Assembly (NCBI GenBank): GCA_014802435.1
Contig: JAAVCG010000025.1
Coordinates: 1-38,692, forward strand
Direction: 5' to 3'
Origin: Bacteroides sp.
GTDB taxonomy: Bacteria > Bacteroidota > Bacteroidia > Bacteroidales > Muribaculaceae
Length of the DNA: 38,692 nucleotides
The translations under genes were made by a program, and so were the position numbers. Below the pieces are notes generated by a model that did not search any database, had not been told where the DNA came from, and was given only the letters and a program-made list of their open reading frames with translations. Below, piece by piece: positions 25,541 through 33,127 of the stretch (position 1 is its first letter; each line of letters opens with the position of its first letter).

Positions 25541-25942
25541 TCATGAAATATGTTTTGAGATTTTTTTTACAAAATCCTCGGCCTGGGGTCGAAGAAACGC
25601 GAACAACTCTTCATCACAATAAACAAAATCCTCATAGTCACCGGATTGTCTATTTTCATAGAGCTGCTGATATATTCTCCCATATTTCGCTTCAAGCAAA
25701 CCTGGTTTGATAAAGTGAAGACCAAGCATCGTCTTAATTCCTTTATGGGTAGATGCTTCAAGGTTTGAATATAGCATTAATGCAGAAGCAGCATAATAAC
25801 AGGCATAATATAGTCGGTTTACTGCGGCATTAAAGTATCCTCCGCGAGCATTATAGTCCGCTTCTTCAAGCGTTTCAATTGACCGTTTGAGCCGATAATT
25901 TATTAAATCGTTTTGTGTTCCGGAGTCTAAGGATTCGTTCAT
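25541..25942 (-). CDS. HEPN domain protein, probable toxin of a HEPN/MNT pair
   Basis: The protein has 133 aa and is all-helical. Residues about 18-60 (RLKRSIETLEEADYNARGGY, then NAAVNRLYYACYYAASALML) and about 65-105 (STHKGIKTMLGLHFIKPGLL, then YENRQSGDY) match the PF05168/COG1895 HEPN family. These proteins are RNases or RNase-like partners of a minimal nucleotidyltransferase. I do not see the canonical RxxxxH-type catalytic motif of HepT, so activity is uncertain. Its ATG overlaps the nucleotidyltransferase stop by 4 nt (ATGA). The DNA is visibly more AT-rich than the flanking genes, which suggests transfer. Confidence 0.85.
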   Translation of the reverse strand: MNESLDSGTQNDLINYRLKRSIETLEEADYNARGGYFNAAVNRLYYACYYAASALMLYSNLEASTHKGIKTMLGLHFIKPGLLEAKYGRIYQQLYENRQSGDYEDFVYCDEELFAFLRPQAEDFVKKISKHIS

Positions 25943-26259
25943 ATGGCTATTCCGTCATGTAATACATTTGCGGTAAAAGGAGTGCGACGAGCAAAGAACA
26001 CTTTGGGTACAAGTATTAGAGGGGAAATCTCTTTTTCTATCTCAAGAGAGAGATCATATAAGTGTCCTGAAATATCACTCTTTCGTCGGATAAATTCACC
26101 GGGAGAAAGATTGTCCGGCAATAAGATAAGTAAGTCTATATCGGAGTCAGAGTGTGCATCGCCTCGAGCCTGTGAGCCATATAGCAAAACATTAGCGTCA
26201 GGAGCTACAATCTGCAAGCAACTCTTAATCTTATTTCGAACTGTATCCGTTATTTTCAT
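25939..26259 (-). CDS. MNT-type minimal nucleotidyltransferase, probable antitoxin
   Basis: The protein has 106 aa from the ATG at 26259. The active-site motif GSQARGDAHSDSDIDLLIL (GSx10DxD, about residues 27-45) is intact, so it should bind Mg-NTP; MntA antitoxins of this kind AMPylate and silence their HEPN partner. The frame extends 17 codons upstream, but a TATCTTTG box at 26264-26271 with TTTG at 26292-26295 places transcription start at this ATG, so the longer form is unlikely. The -33 element ends 8 bp from the stop codon of the acetyltransferase gene. Antitoxin first, toxin second, four-base overlap is the usual order. Confidence 0.87.
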   Translation of the reverse strand: MKITDTVRNKIKSCLQIVAPDANVLLYGSQARGDAHSDSDIDLLILLPDNLSPGEFIRRKSDISGHLYDLSLEIEKEISPLILVPKVFFARRTPFTANVLHDGIAI

Positions 26260-26263
26260 GCGG

Positions 26264-26295
26264 CAAAGATAACACAATTTTTCAAATCCACCAAA
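26264..26295 (-). promoter_or_regulatory. Promoter of the MNT/HEPN pair
   Basis: On the minus strand TTTG (26292-26295), 20 bp, TATCTTTG (26264-26271), then four nt to the ATG. The promoter lies wholly inside the islet and predicts a leaderless mRNA. Confidence 0.75.
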
Positions 26296-26302
26296 TCTGA
26301 CA

Positions 26303-26414
26303 TCAGTCAAGCATCAGCGCCATCCGGGGACGACGCGCCGGAAGGCCCGTAACATCCGCAATGGGAGCGGAGGAGAAGAGCAGGGCCGAGAGGGTAGGGG
26401 CGTCGACATCGAGG
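26303..26414. repeat. Right copy of the 112-bp direct repeat (3' end of the GNAT gene)
   Basis: Identical to 25363-25474 at 111 of 112 positions, offset 940 bp. This copy is joined to the gene body and supplies its functional 3' end. Confidence 0.95.
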
Positions 26415-27391
26415 TCTACGGCCGCTGAATCTGAGGCCGGTTGAACCGTAAGTTTTCCGCCCTGAAGGGTATAGACGGCATTATTCTCCTCAATGATGGG
26501 GTCAGTCAGGCGGATGCGTAGCCGCAGTGAGGGGTTTGCAGCCGCGAGGGCCGATAAAATAGGCTCGGGATTGACTATGCGGGCCATTCCGGCGGCAACG
26601 AGGTCGCCTCCCGCCATTTGGTCTGATGCGGGGGTGAGGATGGTTATCGGTCGGTCAGGAAATTGCTCTTTCAGGCGCATTATGACGGCATTAGCGGCGT
26701 CAGAGTCAGTTGCTATCAGTTCGGTAACATACAGGTCGTCAGAGAGTTCGCCGACGCGACCCCAGGCCATCGCTACGGCTTCGCCTTCCGGTTCATCGGC
26801 GCGGCGAATGGCGGCAAATCCTGTTGCCGAGAGCTTGACATCGTCCATCGCCGTCAAGAACTGTGCGCGGGTATGGCGAACGCTATAATCCTGCTTCTCC
26901 GTCAAATGCTCAAAGGCGGGAAAGAGTTCGGCAGCCGGAAGAGCCGTTACGTCGACATACTTGCCCTCAAAGGTGAATTGATGGAGCGACGTGAACCTCA
27001 GTGGCCGGCGATAAAAGACTGATGCAAAGCCGAATCGCCCATAATAACCGCGCAGCGTTTCTGATGCCGGAATCAGGACAACAATGGAGTCGCCACGGTC
27101 AGCAGCCTCGCGGAGCGCCCGTTTGAGCAGTCGGCCCATATGGCCCTTTGCGCGGAATTTGCGAAGAGTGCCGGCCCCGTAAATGTAGCCCACTCCAAGG
27201 TTTGAGCCCGCAATGGTCATAGAGTAGGGGAGCAAGAGCAGGGAGCTGACAGTGGCGCCCGTTTCGGGGTCAGACTCAGTCAGTGCCTCTTCATCAACAT
27301 AGGAGGAGTCAAAAAACATTCGGCGCCATTGAGGGGAGTCGCCGGGAAAACATTCCTGCCATATACGTAATATTTCAGATTTCTTGCTCAC
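26303..27391 (-). CDS. Eis-like GNAT N-acetyltransferase
   Basis: The protein has 362 aa with a GTG start at 27391. The N-terminal GNAT domain has the acetyl-CoA loop RAKGHMGRLLKRAL at about residues 79-92, preceded by GVGYIYGAGTLRKF, and a RGYYGRFGFASVFYRRPL segment. A second GNAT-like region and a C-terminal SCP2-like domain (NAVYTLQGGKLTVQPASD, then VDAPTLSALLFSSAPIADVT) give the three-part plan of the Eis/YitI family (about 400 aa). Substrates in the family vary from aminoglycosides to protein lysines, so none is assigned. Its last 36 codons are duplicated at 25363-25474, and a heptamer array precedes its start. Confidence 0.87.
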   Translation of the reverse strand: MSKKSEILRIWQECFPGDSPQWRRMFFDSSYVDEEALTESDPETGATVSSLLLLPYSMTIAGSNLGVGYIYGAGTLRKFRAKGHMGRLLKRALREAADRGDSIVVLIPASETLRGYYGRFGFASVFYRRPLRFTSLHQFTFEGKYVDVTALPAAELFPAFEHLTEKQDYSVRHTRAQFLTAMDDVKLSATGFAAIRRADEPEGEAVAMAWGRVGELSDDLYVTELIATDSDAANAVIMRLKEQFPDRPITILTPASDQMAGGDLVAAGMARIVNPEPILSALAAANPSLRLRIRLTDPIIEENNAVYTLQGGKLTVQPASDSAAVDLDVDAPTLSALLFSSAPIADVTGLPARRPRMALMLD

Positions 27392-27404
27392 GGACGGTTT
27401 TAGG

Positions 27405-27481
27405 GTTTAAGGTTTAAAGTTTAGTGTTTAGTGTTTAGTGTTTAGTGTTTAGAGTTTAGTGTTTAGAGTTGAGTGTTTAGT
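27405..27481 (-). repeat. Leader array 3: eleven heptamers before the GNAT gene
   Basis: On the plus strand, eleven units of GTTTAGT type (variants GTTTAAG, GTTTAAA, GTTTAGA, GTTGAGT) follow in exact 7-bp register. Read toward the GTG at 27391 they are ACTAAAC and then TTTAAAC, CTTAAAC units, ending about 13 nt before the start codon. Confidence 0.9.
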
Positions 27482-27534
27482 GGTTTTTTCATCCTTTTAA
27501 TAGATAACGCATAGCGAGATTGAAAAGTTTTTCG

Positions 27535-27542
27535 TACCTTTG
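27535..27542 (+). promoter_or_regulatory. -7 box upstream of aroA
   Basis: TACCTTTG on the plus strand, 276 nt before the aroA ATG. A transcript from here would contain the left 11-mer array, the palindromic core and the right array. I see no -33 TTTG at 20-bp spacing. Confidence 0.5.
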
Positions 27543-27558
27543 CAGTATAGAAACAATG

Positions 27559-27610
27559 GTTTAACAATGGTTTAACAGTAGTTGAACAGTGGTTTAACGG
27601 TTGTTGAATG
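27559..27610 (+). repeat. Inverted 11-mer array left of aroA
   Basis: Four and a half 11-bp units of GTTTAACAATG and GTTGAACAGTG type. They are inverted relative to, and can pair with, the array at 27725-27757 (for example 27581-27591 with 27731-27741). Confidence 0.85.
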
Positions 27611-27656
27611 TTGGAGGGTGTTGCAAAACTGATGAGTAGGCAAAAGCCACCGGGCT

Positions 27657-27691
27657 TCGTGGCGCCCTCGCCACGATGGCGCATCAGCGCC
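27657..27691. repeat. Two-hairpin palindromic core (second copy)
   Basis: TCGTGGC and GCCACGA (27657-27663, 27670-27676) are followed by GGCGC, ATCA, GCGCC (27678-27691). This is the same core as 942-978, and the upstream bases (GCAAAAC, then GATGAGTA, then CCGGGC) also match those before the first copy. Confidence 0.75.
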
Positions 27692-27724
27692 ACAACAACC
27701 ATTAAACTCAAAATACAACCACCG

Positions 27725-27806
27725 TTCAACCACTGTTCAACCACCGTTCAACCACCATTAAACCTTAAACTTTAAACCTTCAACCTTAAACCTTCAACTT
27801 TCAACC
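27725..27806 (+). repeat. Leader array 4: three 11-mers then seven heptamers before aroA
   Basis: TTCAACCACTG, TTCAACCACCG and TTCAACCACCA (27725-27757) run into seven 7-bp units (27758-27806: TTAAACC, TTAAACT, TTAAACC, TTCAACC, TTAAACC, TTCAACT, TTCAACC). Eleven bases separate the array from the ATG at 27818. Confidence 0.9.
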
Positions 27807-27817
27807 CAATCCCCGAA

Positions 27818-29083
27818 ATGGACTACAAGATATATCCCCCTGAAGAGCTGACGGAAGGCACCGTCAAACTCCCTTTGAGCAAGAGCGAGAGCAATCGCGC
27901 GCTGATTATTTCGGCCCTGACTCCCGGCGCGGAATTGCCCCGCCAAGTGGCTGATTGTGATGACACTGACGTTATGCTTGCGGCCCTGGAGCGTACAGCA
28001 GGGCCCGTCAACGTCGGCGCCGCCGGCACGGCAATGCGCTTCCTGACAGCGTTTTATGCCGTGACTCCCGGATGTCAGGTCACTTTGGATGGCTCCGAGC
28101 GGATGCGCCAGCGCCCTATCGGCGCTCTGGTCGACGCCCTCCGCGCCTTAGGTGCTGATATTGAGTATCTTTCCAAGGAAGGCTTCCCGCCGATGGCCGT
28201 CAGAGGACGAATGCTCGAAGGCGGAGAGGTTGAAATTCCCGCATCGGTCAGCTCCCAGTTCATTTCGGCGCTCCTGATGGTAGGGCCGACAATGGAAAAG
28301 GGGCTCAAATTGCACCTCAAAGGCCGCATTATTTCCCGTCCTTATATATATATGACTCTCGAAATGATGACTCAGGCCGGTGCCTCGGTTGACTTTGATG
28401 AGAATAATCAAGTCGTTACGGTTAACCCGGTTAGATATTCCCGCCCGCTGCCGCCGGTTGAGGCCGACTGGAGCGCGGCATCTTACTGGTTTGAAATTGC
28501 GGCTATTTCCGCTGAGCCCGTGAGCCTTGAGGGCCTGCGACGGAAGTCGCTCCAGGGTGACTCTGCCGTGAGCCGCCTTTTCATGGTGACGGGACTGGAG
28601 GCCTCTTGGGGCTCTGACGGGCTGCTGAATCTCCAACTCACTCCCGACGCCGGCGACCGCCTTGAACTTGACCTGACGGACACTCCTGACCTGACTCAAA
28701 CTCTGGCCGTTACCTGCTGTATGCTCGGGCTGCCCTTCCGCTTCAATGGAGTGGAAAGCCTCAAAATCAAGGAGACTGACCGCCTGGCCGCTCTCCAGAT
28801 GGAACTCAGCAAGCTCGGATTCATCCTTGAGGTGGAAGACCCCGGCACTCTCCTCTGGCGCGGTGCAAGATATGAACCGGAAGGCGAAGAATTAGAGCCT
28901 ATCCGGACTTACGATGACCACAGGATGGCAATGGCCTTTGCGCCGGCGGCGATTTTCTTCCCCGGATTGCAGATTAATAACTGTGAAGTGGTCAGCAAGT
29001 CTTATCCGCGATTCTGGAGCGACCTCCGAGCCGTCGGATTCACCCTTGAAGAAGTTGAAAAACCCATTCCCGGAAATGACTGA
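27818..29083 (+). CDS. aroA: 3-phosphoshikimate 1-carboxyvinyltransferase (EPSP synthase)
   Basis: The 421-aa enzyme adds enolpyruvate from PEP to shikimate-3-phosphate, the sixth shikimate step. Visible motifs are LPLSKSESNRALIISAL near the N-terminus (the PxSKSxxNRxL substrate-binding loop), NVGAAGTAMRFLTAFYA (the NAGTxxR equivalent), GSERMRQRPIGALVDAL, and KIKETDRLAALQMELSKLG followed by YDDHRMAMAFAPAA in the C-terminal half. The length fits. Its start is preceded by array 4, and the permease gene downstream overlaps it by 8 nt. Confidence 0.95.
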   Translation: MDYKIYPPEELTEGTVKLPLSKSESNRALIISALTPGAELPRQVADCDDTDVMLAALERTAGPVNVGAAGTAMRFLTAFYAVTPGCQVTLDGSERMRQRPIGALVDALRALGADIEYLSKEGFPPMAVRGRMLEGGEVEIPASVSSQFISALLMVGPTMEKGLKLHLKGRIISRPYIYMTLEMMTQAGASVDFDENNQVVTVNPVRYSRPLPPVEADWSAASYWFEIAAISAEPVSLEGLRRKSLQGDSAVSRLFMVTGLEASWGSDGLLNLQLTPDAGDRLELDLTDTPDLTQTLAVTCCMLGLPFRFNGVESLKIKETDRLAALQMELSKLGFILEVEDPGTLLWRGARYEPEGEELEPIRTYDDHRMAMAFAPAAIFFPGLQINNCEVVSKSYPRFWSDLRAVGFTLEEVEKPIPGND

Positions 29084-29885
29084 ACTCCTTGAATATCAGT
29101 TTTTCAGATTTGCTCTCATAGGGGTGGCCATCCTCAGTGTGGCCGCCGGAATTTTGGGCTGCTATATTGTTTCCCGTCGCCTGGTCTCCATCTCCGGGGG
29201 CATCACTCATTCCTGCTTCGGCGGACTTGGTTTGGGCTATTATCTGGGCTGGTCGCCCGTCGGGCTGGCAACGGTGTTTGCCGTGGCGTCGGCCCTTGGC
29301 GTCCAGCTCCTGTCGCGTGGCGGAAGGGTCAGGGAAGACTCCGCCGTCGCCGTCGTCTGGGCCGCCGGAATGGCCGTTGGCGTCACTTTTGTTTTCCTGA
29401 CTCCCGGCGCCGTCCCGGAGCTCAATTCGTTTCTTTTCGGTAATATACTGACAATCACACCCTCCGCCTTGCTCTGGATGGCCGCGTTCACGGCCTGCCT
29501 GATAGCTTTTGTTTCATGCTTTTTCCGCAAAATCGCGGCCTGCGCTTTCGACCCCGATTTTGCACGGGTCGCCGGGGTGAAAGTAGGGCTTTATAATGGC
29601 CTGATGATGATTTTTGTGGCCGTCGGTATCGTGCTGATGATCAGGTGTGTCGGCATGATGTTGCTGATGTCTATGCTGACTCTGCCGCCAATGGTTGCCG
29701 AGCTCTTTACCTCGCGCCTCGGGCGCATGATTCCGCTGAGTGTCGCCGTCAGCGTCGGCGGCTGTGTCTGTGGCCTCTTCCTTGCCTCGGCAATCAATGT
29801 TCCCGCCTCGGCGCTGATAGTCGCCGTGCAGGTCGGAATCTACATTTTGGCCCAAATTGTTGCCCATTTGAGAAAAAAAGCGTAA
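29076..29885 (+). CDS. Metal ABC transporter permease (ZnuB/ABC-3 family)
   Basis: The protein has 269 aa from the ATG at 29076, which overlaps the aroA stop by 8 nt; the frame is open further upstream inside aroA, but the membrane protein begins here (MTELLEYQFFRFALIGVAIL). Seven or eight membrane helices are visible. The family motifs are GCYIVSRRLVSISGGITHSC, DSAVAVVWAAGMAVG, a FDPDFARVAGVKVG segment and the closing LMSMLTLPPMVAELFT. The likely substrate is Zn, Mn or Fe. No ATPase or binding protein gene is adjacent, so the partners must be encoded elsewhere. Confidence 0.9.
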   Translation: MTELLEYQFFRFALIGVAILSVAAGILGCYIVSRRLVSISGGITHSCFGGLGLGYYLGWSPVGLATVFAVASALGVQLLSRGGRVREDSAVAVVWAAGMAVGVTFVFLTPGAVPELNSFLFGNILTITPSALLWMAAFTACLIAFVSCFFRKIAACAFDPDFARVAGVKVGLYNGLMMIFVAVGIVLMIRCVGMMLLMSMLTLPPMVAELFTSRLGRMIPLSVAVSVGGCVCGLFLASAINVPASALIVAVQVGIYILAQIVAHLRKKA

Positions 29886-29914
29886 ATTCGCGTAAAAATT
29901 CACCTTAATATATA

Positions 29915-32900
29915 ATGAAAAAAGTCTTTTTTGCTGCTTCGGCATTACTCATCTCCGCAATGGCTGCGGCCGAGCCTCTCTGGCTCAGAAACACTGCCAT
30001 CTCCCCTGATGGCCGGGCAATTGCTTTTACTTATGAAGGCGAAATTTACTCCGTACCCGCTGCCGGCGGTGAGGCTACTCGCCTGACTACCATCGGTTAT
30101 AACACCAAGCCCATCTGGAGCCCTGACGGCTCAAAGATTGCCTTTGCCTCTGATCGTGAAGGCTCAATGGATGTCTACGTAATGCCCGCCAAGGGAGGCA
30201 CGATTACCCGCCTGACAACCAACTCCGCCAATGAATCGCCCCGCGCATGGCTCGGCAATGACACCGTGCTCTTTGCCGCCTCTTCGCTCCCGGCCCCCGG
30301 AGCCGCTCAGGCCGCATTCGGTCAGCAGGTCTATAAGGTCAGCGCTTCTAATCCCGGACGCCCCGTGCAGTTCGTCTCTTGGCCCATGCAGGCCATTGAC
30401 GTGGCTGCCGATGGCCGCGTGCTCTTCCAGGATAAGAAGGGTTATGAAGACGTGCTCCGCAAGCATGAACACTCCAGCGGAACTGCCGACGTCTGGCTCC
30501 TCGACGGCGGAAAATACACCATGCTGACCTCATCCAATGTCCAGAACCAAAACCCCGTATGGGCCCCGGACGGTAAGTCTTTCTTCTACACTACCGAGGC
30601 CGGAAACGGAACCCTCAACGTTCATCAGCGCTCAATCGACGGCTCCTCTGACAAGCCCCTGACCCGGTTTAAGGACCATCCCGTGCGCTCACTCTCTGCC
30701 GCTGATTCCGGAACCCTCGCATTTAGCTGGAATGGCGAGATTTACACTCTCACCCCCGGCGCGCAGCCGCAGAAAGTTGCCGTTGAAATCACCACTGATG
30801 ACTATTGCCGACCCCTGATTCGCCAATGGCTCAGCCGCTCCGGAGTGACTGACTTCAGCGTGAGCCCTGATGGCGAAGAAGTGGCCTTCGTCAACCGCGG
30901 CGACGTCTACGTGGCCAACGTCAAGTATGGAACCACCAAGCAGATAACCAATACTCCTCAGCAGGAACGCACCGTTGACTTCGCCCCTGATGGCCGCACC
31001 CTGGTCTATGACGCCGAGCGCGACGGACAGTGGCAGCTCTTCACCGCTACAATCAAGGATAAGGACGAAAAACACTTTGCTTATGCAACGGATATCGTTG
31101 AAACTCCCCTCTATAAGGCGGCGGAAGGTGTGCCCGCATTCCAGCCCCAATGGAGCCCTGACGGCAAGGAAGTGGCCTTCCTTGAAAACCGCACAACGCT
31201 TCGCGTCATTGACGATAAAGGCAAAAACGTGCGCACCGCCCTCGACGGCAAGTTTAATTATTCCTATACTGACGGTGACATCAGCTTTGAATGGAGCCCG
31301 GACAGCAAATGGTTCCTCATTGACTACATCGGCATTGGCGGATGGAACAACACTGACATTGCCTTGGTCAAGGCCGACGGCTCGCAGGTTGTTGACCTGA
31401 CTGAAAGCGGATACTCTGACGGCAACGCCCACTGGGCGCTTGACGGCAAGGCAATCGTCTGGGCAACTGACCGTAACGGCTATCGCAGCCATGGCTCATG
31501 GGGCTCACAGTCTGATGCCTACATCATGTTCCTTGACGGCGACGCATATGACCGATTCCGCATGACCGAGGAGGAGGTCTCCTTGGCCGACGCCGCTAAA
31601 AAGGACGACAAAAAAGACGATAAAGACGAAGATAAGGACTCCGATAAGGACAAGAAGAAAAAGAAGGTGAAACCCCTCGAATTTGACCTTGAAAACGCTA
31701 AGTATCGCGTGGCCCGACTCACTCCCGGTGCCGGTGGCCTCGGCGATTTCTTCCTCTCCAAGTCCGGCGATAAGTTCTACTACGTCTCCGGAGGCACCCT
31801 CTATGAACGCAACCTCAAGAAGGGTGACACCAAGTCGCTCTCCGGCAATGTCTGGGGCTCCCTCGAGCCTGACTCAAAGGGCGAAAGCGTCTTCTTTGCC
31901 GCTAACGGCCTCAAGAAACTCAACCTGGGCAGCGGTTCGGTTGAATCCGTTGATTATTCGGCCGAAAGGGAATTCCATCCTTATGCCGAGCGCGAATATA
32001 TCTATGACCATATGCTTCGCCAGGTTGAAAACAAGTTCTATGACCCCAAACTCCATGGCGTTGACTGGAAAATGTATGGCGAGGCCTATCGTCGCTTCCT
32101 CCCCCATATCTCTAATAATTATGACTTTGCCGAACTCCTCTCTGAAATCCTCGGCGAACTCAACGCCAGCCATACCGGAGGTCGCTATTCCTTCAATGGC
32201 GCTGACCGTTACACCGCAGTGCTCGGCGCTTTCTATGATGAAAACTATACCGGCGACGGTCTGAAAATCCTGGAAGTCATCAAGCGCGGACCCCTCGCCT
32301 CAAAGAGCGCTGACATTCAGCCCGGCGACATTATCCTCGCCATTGAAGGCAAGGAAATCAAAGCCGGACAGGATTATTTCCCCCTCCTTGATGGCCGCGC
32401 CGATCGTCGCACCCGTCTGACCGTCAAGCGCGCCAAGGGAGGCAAAACCGAGGATATCACCGTTAAACCCATCAGCGCCGGCTCGCAAAATAACCTGCTC
32501 TATCGCCGCTGGGTTGAACGCAATCAGGCCGTGGTCGACTCCGTCAGCGGCGGCCGTATCGCTTATGTCCATGTCGAAGGTATGGACTCCCCGAGCTTCC
32601 GCACCGTATTCTCCGAACTGCTCGGAAAATACCGTAACCATGAGGCCGTAATCGTCGATACCCGCTATAACGGCGGCGGATGGCTCCATAATGACATCGC
32701 CGTCCTCCTCAGCGGCAAAGAATATGTGCGCTTCGTGCCCCGCGGCCAATATATCGGCTCCGAGCCCTTCACCCGTTGGACCAAGCCCTCCGTGATGCTC
32801 GTCAATGAAAGCAACTATTCTGATGCCCACGGCACTCCTTATACTTACCAGACCCTCGGACTCGGTGAAGTTATCGGTGCCCCGATTCCCGGAACCATGA

Positions 32901-33127
32901 CTGCCGTTTGGTGGGAAACTCAGGTCGACCCCTCTCTCATCTTCGGTATCCCCCAGGTAACCTCAATGGATATGGAGGGAAATGTGCTTGAAAACAAACA
33001 GCTGAATCCTGACGTCGTTATCTATAACCGTCCGGAGGAAGTGCAGCGCGGCTATGACGCTCAGCTCGTCGGCGCCGCTAAGCGTCTGCTTGAAAAGCTC
33101 CCCGCCAATCCCTCTGATAAAAAATGA
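29915..33127 (+). CDS. Tricorn-like S41 protease, exported
   Basis: The protein has 1070 aa with a signal peptide (MKKVFFAASALLISAMAAAEP). Residues about 25-530 form WD40/PD40-type propellers with repeated SPDGxxIAF phrases (ISPDGRAIAFTYEGEIYSVP, WSPDGSKIAFASDREG). A Lys/Asp-only linker lies at about 563-590. The C1 region holds LNASHTGGRYSF with the catalytic His at 753. A PDZ domain follows (about 783-860, VIKRGPLASKSADIQPGDII), then the S41 core with NESNYSDAHGTPY (nucleophile Ser 969). This is the archaeal tricorn plan in periplasmic form. Its stop overlaps the maturase start by 4 nt. Confidence 0.92.
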   Translation: MKKVFFAASALLISAMAAAEPLWLRNTAISPDGRAIAFTYEGEIYSVPAAGGEATRLTTIGYNTKPIWSPDGSKIAFASDREGSMDVYVMPAKGGTITRLTTNSANESPRAWLGNDTVLFAASSLPAPGAAQAAFGQQVYKVSASNPGRPVQFVSWPMQAIDVAADGRVLFQDKKGYEDVLRKHEHSSGTADVWLLDGGKYTMLTSSNVQNQNPVWAPDGKSFFYTTEAGNGTLNVHQRSIDGSSDKPLTRFKDHPVRSLSAADSGTLAFSWNGEIYTLTPGAQPQKVAVEITTDDYCRPLIRQWLSRSGVTDFSVSPDGEEVAFVNRGDVYVANVKYGTTKQITNTPQQERTVDFAPDGRTLVYDAERDGQWQLFTATIKDKDEKHFAYATDIVETPLYKAAEGVPAFQPQWSPDGKEVAFLENRTTLRVIDDKGKNVRTALDGKFNYSYTDGDISFEWSPDSKWFLIDYIGIGGWNNTDIALVKADGSQVVDLTESGYSDGNAHWALDGKAIVWATDRNGYRSHGSWGSQSDAYIMFLDGDAYDRFRMTEEEVSLADAAKKDDKKDDKDEDKDSDKDKKKKKVKPLEFDLENAKYRVARLTPGAGGLGDFFLSKSGDKFYYVSGGTLYERNLKKGDTKSLSGNVWGSLEPDSKGESVFFAANGLKKLNLGSGSVESVDYSAEREFHPYAEREYIYDHMLRQVENKFYDPKLHGVDWKMYGEAYRRFLPHISNNYDFAELLSEILGELNASHTGGRYSFNGADRYTAVLGAFYDENYTGDGLKILEVIKRGPLASKSADIQPGDIILAIEGKEIKAGQDYFPLLDGRADRRTRLTVKRAKGGKTEDITVKPISAGSQNNLLYRRWVERNQAVVDSVSGGRIAYVHVEGMDSPSFRTVFSELLGKYRNHEAVIVDTRYNGGGWLHNDIAVLLSGKEYVRFVPRGQYIGSEPFTRWTKPSVMLVNESNYSDAHGTPYTYQTLGLGEVIGAPIPGTMTAVWWETQVDPSLIFGIPQVTSMDMEGNVLENKQLNPDVVIYNRPEEVQRGYDAQLVGAAKRLLEKLPANPSDKK

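Noticed and set aside
25475-26302. HEPN/MNT segment considered as a simple tandem duplication product
   Set aside because: A tandem duplication would repeat the toxin-antitoxin genes too; only the GNAT end is repeated, which fits insertion better.
27463-27744. 93-codon minus-strand frame upstream of aroA
   Set aside because: It is made of the 11-mer and heptamer repeats and the palindromic core.
27405-27806. Repeat arrays considered as a CRISPR array
   Set aside because: Units are 7 or 11 bp with no unique spacers, the arrays sit in gene leaders, and no cas gene is present.
29076-29885. Longer start of the ZnuB-like permease inside aroA (from 28914)
   Set aside because: The extra N-terminal part is the shifted frame of the conserved aroA C-terminus and has no membrane-protein character.
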